A program made the translations under genes and the position numbers. Below, in pieces: positions 58,347 through 64,000 of a stretch of 64,000 nt of DNA. Origin of the DNA: an uncultured Alistipes sp. (lineage in GTDB: Bacteria > Bacteroidota > Bacteroidia > Bacteroidales > Rikenellaceae); NCBI GenBank assembly GCA_900541585.1, contig UQKD01000002.1, forward strand, positions 1 through 64,000, read 5' to 3'. How positions within the stretch are numbered: the stretch's first letter is position 1; the number at the start of each line of letters is the position of its first letter. The notes below the pieces were generated by a model. The model saw only the letters and a list, made by a program, of their open reading frames with translations, did not search any database and was not told the origin of the DNA.

Positions 58347-59010
58347 TGGGGAATATATCAAAGAAGGTCGATAATATGGTGTAAATGCCTAATATGCCGA
58401 TGATGAGTCCCGCGACGTGGTTGATCGTGAGCATGTGCCGCGGGCGGAAGCGGCGGCGGAAGAGGTTGATGACGAAGGCCAGCAGGGTCCACCACGCCAC
58501 CGCGCCGCCGAAGAACCCGGCGATGACGAACAGCGAACGCATGAAGCCCCCGAAGGTGTGGTCGGCCATGTCGCCGCCCGAAATCTTGAACACCGCGAAG
58601 AAGGCCAGGATATAGGGGATGACCATGATGAAATTGGCGATCGTAAGCCCGAAAATCGAGGCGAAATCCTGCCACAGCGAGGTTTTTCCGGCACGGTTGC
58701 GGCGGATCTGCGGCACGGGATTCTGCGCGAAGATGAAAACGCCGACGATCACCACGAAGATGCCGCCGATCACCCGCAGCAGCGTGTCGTACTGTTCGAT
58801 CTGTGCCTGTAGCATCGAGTAGAAGAACAGTGCGGCCATGGCCATGAACGTATCGGCGCAGGCGACGCCGATGCCTGAAACGATGCCCGAGCGGCGGCTT
58901 TTCGACAGCGTGCGCTGGATGCAGAGCACTGCCACGGGGCCTACCGTGATCGAAGCGGCGATGCCTACGCAGATGCCGCGGAACAGGGTCTCGACGATTT
59001 CAAATGCCAT
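58333..59010 (-). CDS. LysE-family amino acid/metabolite exporter
   Basis: 225 residues from ATG 59010. Six hydrophobic helices are arranged as in LysE/RhtB exporters, with GIAASITVGPVAVLCIQRTLSKSRRSG as the family N-terminal signature (GPxxxxC-type segment) and a DTFMAMAALFF helix. The substrate is unknown. It is the promoter-proximal gene of the long minus-strand run. Confidence 0.85.
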   Translation of the reverse strand: MAFEIVETLFRGICVGIAASITVGPVAVLCIQRTLSKSRRSGIVSGIGVACADTFMAMAALFFYSMLQAQIEQYDTLLRVIGGIFVVIVGVFIFAQNPVPQIRRNRAGKTSLWQDFASIFGLTIANFIMVIPYILAFFAVFKISGGDMADHTFGGFMRSLFVIAGFFGGAVAWWTLLAFVINLFRRRFRPRHMLTINHVAGLIIGILGIYTILSTFFDIFPNVGH

Positions 59011-59127
59011 TTTCTCGGTTTGCTGCGCGTCACGAACGCGCCTGTTACTTATATTGCCCCTGCGCGGAAGACGGCCCGGAAAAAGGCGTTGTCTCCGGCT
59101 CTGCGGCGGGTTTCCGTATTTGCGAAG

Positions 59128-59135
59128 CAAAGATA
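59128..59135 (-). promoter_or_regulatory. -7 element for the lysE-cmk run
   Basis: TATCTTTG on the - strand is an exact -7 match, giving a leader of about 110 nt before lysE. No clear -33. Confidence 0.45.
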
Positions 59136-59240
59136 CAAAAAAGCTCCGACATCCGCCTATGAAAAGGCAAAAAAAGGGCGCGGCGGGTTATTCCGCAGGT
59201 CGGATATGTTGATAAAATATCGAAAACTTTGGCCCCGTGC

Positions 59241-59273
59241 TTGCATATCGTCCGTTGAAAATGAATAAATTTG
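59241..59273 (+). promoter_or_regulatory. Promoter for the DUF3467 gene
   Basis: TTG (59241-59243) and TAAATTTG (59266-59273) are 22 nt apart; the -7 box is an exact match. The leader would be about 12 nt. Confidence 0.55.
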
Positions 59274-59291
59274 CAGAAACAGTACTCCACA

Positions 59292-59597
59292 ATGGCAGAG
59301 ATGAAACAATTCGGCATCGACCTCGAACTGGACGACGCCGTGGCCCAGGGCCACTATTCGAACCTGGCGATCATATCGCACTCCACTTCGGAGTTCATCA
59401 TCGACTTTGCGACGGTGCTGCCCGGTGTGCAGAAAGCGCGCGTCAAGAGCCGCATCATCCTCACGCCTGAGCATGCCAAGCGGTTGCTGCGTTCGCTGCA
59501 GGAGAACATCGTGCGCTACGAGAGCAACGTGGGCAAGATCGAGATTCCCTCGCCCCAGCCCACGCCCGACGCGGGGCCCAAGATGGGTCAGGCCTGA
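59292..59597 (+). CDS. DUF3467 protein
   Basis: 101 residues from ATG 59292. The DUF3467 pattern is clear: GHYSNLAIISHSTSEFIIDF and ARVKSRIILTPEHAKRLLRSL. The protein is small, soluble and of unknown function. It is followed by a strong terminator, so it forms a unit on its own. Confidence 0.88.
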   Translation: MAEMKQFGIDLELDDAVAQGHYSNLAIISHSTSEFIIDFATVLPGVQKARVKSRIILTPEHAKRLLRSLQENIVRYESNVGKIEIPSPQPTPDAGPKMGQA

Positions 59598-59605
59598 AAA
59601 CCTGC

Positions 59606-59630
59606 GGCGCTGCACGGCAGCGCCTTTTTT
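59606..59630 (+). terminator. Intrinsic terminator after the DUF3467 gene
   Basis: GGCGCTG (59606-59612) pairs with CAGCGCC (59618-59624) and is followed by T6. Confidence 0.9.
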
Positions 59631-59671
59631 GCGCCCGGCGCGCCGTGTCACGTTTTTGTCACGGCCGAAAA

Positions 59672-59702
59672 TTTTGCGGCATGGAAAAAAACGTTACTTT
59701 TG
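59672..59702 (+). promoter_or_regulatory. Promoter for the ECF sigma gene
   Basis: TTTTG (59672-59676) and TACTTTTG (59695-59702) match -33 and -7 with an 18-nt spacer. Upstream, TGTCACG occurs twice (59646-59652 and 59657-59663), a possible regulator site. Confidence 0.65.
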
Positions 59703-59724
59703 TGGCAAAAGCCCAGATTCTGCC

Positions 59725-60348
59725 ATGTCCTCACCCTCGCCGTCAGACCAGCGGTTATTCGAAGGCATCCGATTCGGCAACGAGGCCGATTTCGAGTGCT
59801 TCTTCCGGCGTTACTATCCCCGATTGGTGAACTACGCCGCCCGGTTCGTCGCCGGGCACGAGACGGCACGCGACCTGGTGCAGGACAGTTTTGCGCGCCT
59901 GTGGGAGCGGCGGCGCGAGCTGCGCGAACTGGATCTGGCGTCGCTGCTGTTCACGATGGTGCGCAATGCATGTCTCAATTACCTGAAACACAACGGCGTC
60001 GTGGCGCGTCACGAACTCGAGTACACGGCCCGCATGCGGGGTGAGGAGCGGATTTACAGCTACGATTTTTTGAGCGACGCCGAGCAGCCGTGCCTCTACG
60101 AGGAGTTGCAGCGCGAGGTGCAGAAGGCTGTCGACGCGCTGCCCGACCGCTGCCGCGAGGTTTTCCGGATGAGCCGCTTCGAAGGGCTGAAGAACCGCGA
60201 AATCGCCGCGCGGCTGGGCATCTCCGAGACGGCTGTCGAGAAACACCTGGCCCGTGCCGTCGGCCGGTTGGGCGAGCACCTGCGGCGAAGCTGTTCGTTC
60301 GAACTTTCGGTGGCCGTGCTTTCGTGCCTGCTGGCGAATTACCTCTAA
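59725..60348 (+). CDS. ECF RNA polymerase sigma-70 factor (FecI-like)
   Basis: 207 residues from ATG 59725. Region 2 has FECFFRRYYPRLVNYAARF and ETARDLVQDSFARLWERR; region 4 has LPDRCREVFRMSRFEGLKNREIA and the helix-turn-helix GISETAVEKHLARAVGRLGEHL. It belongs to the sigma factors that Bacteroidota keep beside FecR and SusC genes, and should direct transcription of its own receptor operon when the anti-sigma factor is released. Confidence 0.9.
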   Translation: MSSPSPSDQRLFEGIRFGNEADFECFFRRYYPRLVNYAARFVAGHETARDLVQDSFARLWERRRELRELDLASLLFTMVRNACLNYLKHNGVVARHELEYTARMRGEERIYSYDFLSDAEQPCLYEELQREVQKAVDALPDRCREVFRMSRFEGLKNREIAARLGISETAVEKHLARAVGRLGEHLRRSCSFELSVAVLSCLLANYL

Positions 60349-60376
60349 AATCAGATAGACGATCATTGACCCGACG

Positions 60377-60406
60377 GCGGAGATTTCCCTCTCCGCTGTT
60401 GTTGTT
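60377..60406 (+). terminator. Hairpin with T-rich tail between sigma and fecR
   Basis: GCGGAG (60377-60382) pairs with CTCCGC (60391-60396) and is followed by a T-rich run from 60397. Read-through may be limited, so fecR-susC could be expressed separately from the sigma gene. Confidence 0.5.
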
Positions 60407-60494
60407 TTTCTTTCTTTTTGCGACTTTTTCGATTTTTTGTGATTGGGAAGGTTGGGGAAAAGTAAATTCGGTTGTTTTAAAATATGTAACGGAA

Positions 60495-61496
60495 ATGGAA
60501 GAGATGAAATTCGATCAGGAAGAGATGCGGCATCTGGCCGGACGCTATTTTGCGGGAGAGATCGCCGCCGAGGAGGAGCGCGAGCTGTTCCGCTTCGTCA
60601 CCTCCGACGCCGCATGCCGCAGGCAGTTCGCCGCCTGGCGGCTCGAATGGGAGGCGATGCCGGCGTCGGACCCCGCGACCGACCGCGACTGGCACCGCCT
60701 GCGGTCGCGTATCCGCCTGCAAGGTCCCGGACGGAGCGCCCGGCTGGGGCGGATCGCCGTGATATGGCGCGTCGCGGCCGCCGTGGCGGTGGTGTGCGCG
60801 GCCTTCTTCGGTGCGCGGCTCTACGACCGCCTGCTGCTGGAGCGCGCCACGGAGTGCTACACCGTGACCACGAAGAGCGGCGACCGCAGCACGGTCTGCC
60901 TGCCCGACGGAACGCAGGTGCGGCTCAACGGGTCGTCGACGCTGACCTATCCGGCCAATTTCAACGCCACGAACCGCTCGGTCGAGCTTTCGGGTGCCGC
61001 CTACTTCGACGTTTCGCCCGACGAAAAGCACCGCTTCGAAGTGAAGGTCGGAAACTGTTCGGTGGTGGTCAAGGGCACGAAATTCGACGTGACGGCCTAT
61101 CCCGACGACTCGCTCATCACCACCACGCTGCTCGAAGGCGCCGTCGGCTTCACCGCGCCGCGCGGGGAGACCGCGCTTCGCCCGGGCGAGTCGCTCACCT
61201 ACGACCGCTTCGCCGAAACCACGGCCATCACGCACGTCAACACGGCGCAGTACCTGGCCTGGATCGAGGGGCGCATCGAGTTCATCGACGTGACGATCGT
61301 GCAGCTGTGCGAGAGTTTGAGCAGTCTTTACGGCGTCGAAATCACGCTCGACGACCGCCTGCGCGCCGACGGAACTTTCATCACCATCCGCCTGAGCAAC
61401 CAGGAGTCGCTCGACAGCGTCCTGAAGGCTCTCGACCTGATCGTTCCGGTCTCGATCCACCGGCAGGGTCCTTCGGTGCGTCTCTCGGCCAAGTGA
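60495..61496 (+). CDS. FecR-family anti-sigma factor
   Basis: 333 residues from ATG 60495. The N-terminal cytosolic domain (about 1-75) has LAGRYFAGEIAAEEERELFRF and would bind the sigma factor. One membrane helix (about 92-110) follows. The periplasmic FecR domain (about 125-230) has TKSGDRSTVCLPDGTQVRLNGSS-type features and AAYFDVSPDEKHRFEVK, and the C-terminal DUF4974-like end is about 260-330. It relays a signal from the receptor's STN domain to the sigma factor. Confidence 0.9.
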   Translation: MEEMKFDQEEMRHLAGRYFAGEIAAEEERELFRFVTSDAACRRQFAAWRLEWEAMPASDPATDRDWHRLRSRIRLQGPGRSARLGRIAVIWRVAAAVAVVCAAFFGARLYDRLLLERATECYTVTTKSGDRSTVCLPDGTQVRLNGSSTLTYPANFNATNRSVELSGAAYFDVSPDEKHRFEVKVGNCSVVVKGTKFDVTAYPDDSLITTTLLEGAVGFTAPRGETALRPGESLTYDRFAETTAITHVNTAQYLAWIEGRIEFIDVTIVQLCESLSSLYGVEITLDDRLRADGTFITIRLSNQESLDSVLKALDLIVPVSIHRQGPSVRLSAK

Positions 61497-61542
61497 CGCC
61501 CGCATCCCGAAACACCTTTAAAACAACCAATACCTTAAACAA

Positions 61543-64000
61543 ATGAAGCAATTCTCCAATCTGAAACGGGCGTTTCTGCCGTGTCTGTTCGTGTTGCTGA
61601 CGCTCCCGGCGTGGGGGCAGATGCAGCCCGTCACGAAGAACTTCCGGAAAACGCCTCTCAAAAACGTGCTCAAGGAGGTGGAGGCACAGACCGGGCTGTC
61701 GATCATGTACGACACCCGGGAGCTGAACCTCGAACGTCCGGTCACGGCTTCGTTCGACCGCACGCCTGTGTCGCAGGTGCTGCGCGAGGTGCTCGACCGC
61801 ACCGTCCAGTATTCGATCAAGGACAAGATGATCGTGATCTACAAGGCGTCGGCAACTCCCCCCCCCGCAGCCGGGAAGGGTAAGACCCTAACGGGTACGG
61901 TGCTGGACGAAACGGGCGCGCCGATGGTCGGCGCCGCGGTCACCACGCCCGACGGCCGCCGCGGCACGGTCACTGACAGCAACGGCCGCTATTCGCTGAC
62001 GCTCGGTGCCGGGGACGCCCTGATTTCGGTCTCCTACCTGGGCTATGTCACCCGGCAGATCGTCATCGGCGACCGTACGGAAGTCGACGTCAACCTGGTC
62101 CCCGATGCCAAAAACACCATCAACGAGGTGGTGGTCATCGGTTACGGCGCGGTGAAGAAATCCGACCTGACGGGTTCGGTCTCCAACGTGAAGATGTCCG
62201 ACATCCGCGACGTGCCCAACACGTCGGTCGACCAGGCTCTGCAGGGCCGCATCGCCGGTGTGGACATCATGTCGACTTCGGGTGCGCCGGGGGCCACGAC
62301 CTCGATCCGCGTGCGCGGCACGCGTTCGATCTCGGCGTCGAACGAACCGCTGATCGTCGTCGACGGCGTGATCGACGCCGTGAGCGACCTGAACGACATC
62401 AACTCGGCCGACATCGAGCAGATTTCGGTACTCAAGGACGCCTCGTCGACGGCCATCTACGGCTCGCGCGGCGCCAACGGCGTGATCATCGTCACCACGC
62501 GGCAGGGAGTCACCTCGAAGCCGTCGGTCACGGCCAAGGCCGAATTCGGCGTCTCGAAACTCGCCCGCGACCTCGACCTGATGGATGCGCAGGAGTTCGT
62601 CCGCTATCTCAACGACCGGAACTATTTCTCCTCGCGCGACCCGCAGCGTCCGCCGCGCTTCGACCCTTCGGAGTACGGGCGCGGGACCGACTGGATCGAC
62701 GAGATCACCCGCACGGCCCTCTACCAGAACTATAACCTTTCGGTCAGCGGCCGCAGCCAGAAGTCGAGCTACTTCGCGGCCCTCGGCGGCAACGACACGC
62801 AGGGTATCGTCGACGGCAGCGGGTTCCGCCGCATCACGGCCCGTCTGAATCTCTCGTACGACTTCGCCAAGTGGCTGACCGTCGGTTTCAAGGGCAGCTA
62901 CACCTTCCGCGACGAGAATCCCAACCGGGCGACCATCGGCGGCGCGAACATCTGGGACGGCGCCGTCTACCTGGCCCCGACGATGGGTCCCAAAGACTAT
63001 ATCAACCCCCTCTACGAGAACGGCGTGCGCATCGATACGCCCCGCGCCAAGATCGACTGCAACGAGAACGAGAGCGAGCGCATGACCAATACCGACGTGC
63101 TGGAGTTCACGATCAGGCCCGTGCGCGGGCTGATCATCAAGAGCCAGAACTCCTACATGGTCTACCAGCGCCACGACTATCAGTTCTGGCCCAGCTACCT
63201 GCCGAAGCGTACCGAGGGCGAAGGCTCCGACGCCTACCGTTACGAGGGCGATGCCCGGCGGCTGACCTCGGAAAATACGGTCTCCTACTCGAAGAAATTC
63301 GCCTCGGGGCACTATTTCGATGCGATGGCGGGCTTTTCGGCCACGCACGAAACGGTGAACTCCTTTTCGCTGAAGGCCGAGGGGCTGCTCACCGACGATC
63401 TGAAGTGGAACAACATGAACACCATCGGCAGCAAGGAGAACTACAACGCCGGGACCAATTCGAACAAGGTCGTGCGCGAGTCGGTGCTCATGCGCCTGAA
63501 CTACAACTACAAGAGCCGCTACTACTTCACCTTCACGGGCCGTTACGACGGGTCGTCGAACTTCGCCGAGAACAACAAATGGGGCTTTTTCCCCTCGGCG
63601 GCCGTCAAGTGGAACGCCAAGAACGAGAATTTCCTCAAGCAGGTGCGCTGGCTCGACGAGCTGTCGCTGCGCCTGAGTGCCGGACGCACGGGTAACGACG
63701 CCATCTCGACCTACCGTTCGCTCGAAGCCTACGGCACGACCACCAACGGCTATCTGTTCGGCGGCACGCAGTCGGCGTCGTTCTTCCCCTCGCGTGTGGC
63801 CAACCCCGACCTGACGTGGGAGAAAACCACGCTCTACAATGCGGGACTCGACTTCTCGGCCTTCGACGGCCGCCTGAACGTCACCGTCGACGGCTACTAT
63901 TCGACCACCCGCGACCTGCTGCTTTCCTTGCAGACGATCCACACCACGGGCTACACGAGCCGCTTCACGAATCTGGGCAAGACGTCGAACCGCGGCGTCG
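61543..64000 (+). CDS. SusC/RagA-family TonB-dependent receptor with STN domain (truncated by window)
   Basis: The first 819 residues are present; the frame is open to the window end. A signal peptide ends LPAWGQ. The secretin/TonB N-terminal (STN) domain spans about 30-105 (RKTPLKNVLKEVEAQTGLSI). A carboxypeptidase-regulatory-like domain spans about 115-190 (LTGTVLDETGAPMVGAAV). The plug spans about 195-310, with the SusC signature GLDGRIAGVDI-type motif (here LQGRIAGVDIMSTSG) and SDIEQISVLKDASSTAIYGSRGANG; then barrel strands. It would import glycans or peptides with a SusD lipoprotein, presumably downstream. A 9-C tract (61858-61866) lies between STN and the next domain. Confidence 0.92.
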   Translation, partial: MKQFSNLKRAFLPCLFVLLTLPAWGQMQPVTKNFRKTPLKNVLKEVEAQTGLSIMYDTRELNLERPVTASFDRTPVSQVLREVLDRTVQYSIKDKMIVIYKASATPPPAAGKGKTLTGTVLDETGAPMVGAAVTTPDGRRGTVTDSNGRYSLTLGAGDALISVSYLGYVTRQIVIGDRTEVDVNLVPDAKNTINEVVVIGYGAVKKSDLTGSVSNVKMSDIRDVPNTSVDQALQGRIAGVDIMSTSGAPGATTSIRVRGTRSISASNEPLIVVDGVIDAVSDLNDINSADIEQISVLKDASSTAIYGSRGANGVIIVTTRQGVTSKPSVTAKAEFGVSKLARDLDLMDAQEFVRYLNDRNYFSSRDPQRPPRFDPSEYGRGTDWIDEITRTALYQNYNLSVSGRSQKSSYFAALGGNDTQGIVDGSGFRRITARLNLSYDFAKWLTVGFKGSYTFRDENPNRATIGGANIWDGAVYLAPTMGPKDYINPLYENGVRIDTPRAKIDCNENESERMTNTDVLEFTIRPVRGLIIKSQNSYMVYQRHDYQFWPSYLPKRTEGEGSDAYRYEGDARRLTSENTVSYSKKFASGHYFDAMAGFSATHETVNSFSLKAEGLLTDDLKWNNMNTIGSKENYNAGTNSNKVVRESVLMRLNYNYKSRYYFTFTGRYDGSSNFAENNKWGFFPSAAVKWNAKNENFLKQVRWLDELSLRLSAGRTGNDAISTYRSLEAYGTTTNGYLFGGTQSASFFPSRVANPDLTWEKTTLYNAGLDFSAFDGRLNVTVDGYYSTTRDLLLSLQTIHTTGYTSRFTNLGKTSNRGV

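Noticed and set aside
1..64000. CRISPR arrays, insertion sequences, rRNA or tRNA genes
   Set aside because: No regularly spaced repeats, transposase motifs, terminal inverted repeats with target duplications, or convincing tRNA/rRNA sequence were found by reading.

Overview
The window is 64 kb of chromosome from a GC-rich member of the Bacteroidales, most probably a Rikenellaceae/Alistipes-like gut bacterium. The grounds are gene families largely confined to Bacteroidota (DUF4271, DUF4296, DUF3467, Rossmann-DUF2520, SusC/RagA with an STN domain, short 'energy transducer' TonB proteins), the Bacteroidota promoter pattern (TTTG near -33 and TAnnTTTG near -7, about 18-20 nt apart), the scarcity of Shine-Dalgarno sequences, and the high GC content. 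The species assignment is inference.

Layout. (1) 1-8.29 kb: a compact run of phage structural genes on the + strand: two tail/baseplate-like proteins, a small unknown, a ClpP-like prohead protease, major capsid protein, portal, head-tail adaptor, holin and a putative peptidoglycan-active protein. It is cut by the left window edge, and no terminase, integrase or lysogeny gene is visible. It abuts comEC directly, and the apparent comEC promoter starts inside the last phage gene. (2) 8.3-24.5 kb, + strand housekeeping and envelope genes: comEC, a methyltransferase, YihY/BrkB, DUF2520-kdsC, a flippase, a lipoprotein cyclophilin, holB, folK, two lipoproteins, an outer-membrane barrel, rbfA, a LolC/E-type permease and a DUF4296 lipoprotein. 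(3) 24.6-29.6 kb: xerD (-), prmA, recO and a secreted orphan (+), then two secreted or outer-membrane proteins (-) that share an N-terminal module. (4) 29.6-29.9 kb: a well-supported structured small RNA on the - strand with 6S-like architecture. (5) 30-32.3 kb: a porin and a YeiH-type transporter (+). (6) 32.4-38.5 kb (-): ygiQ, rluD, a PASTA protein, lptF/G and tgt. (7) 38.6-50.7 kb, mostly +: glycosyltransferase, ECF sigma factor, rsmG, a low-GC secreted orphan, thioredoxin and rlmN (both -), two tandem tonB paralogues, hflX, upp, an LtaS-like sulfatase, and a YtfE-type di-iron/LuxR regulator coupled to a zinc-type CDF exporter. (8) 50.9-59.0 kb (-): a long run yidD-rnpA-hemD-DUF4271-histidine kinase-S41 protease-membrane protein-ispH-cmk-lysE. 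(9) 59.3-64 kb (+): DUF3467, then an ECF sigma factor, FecR anti-sigma factor and SusC receptor with a signalling domain, truncated by the right window edge.

How the parts work together. Most genes are core functions: translation and RNA modification (prmA, rbfA, rsmG, rlmN, tgt, rluD, rnpA), replication and repair (holB, recO, xerD), envelope building (kdsC, flippase, lptF/G, PASTA, LtaS-like protein, lol-type permease), and cofactors (folK, hemD, ispH). The more unusual systems are the phage head block joined to the DNA-uptake gene comEC, the di-iron sensor-regulator paired with a metal exporter, the 6S-like RNA, and the trans-envelope signalling cassette at the right end. No CRISPR array, transposase, tRNA or rRNA gene was seen.
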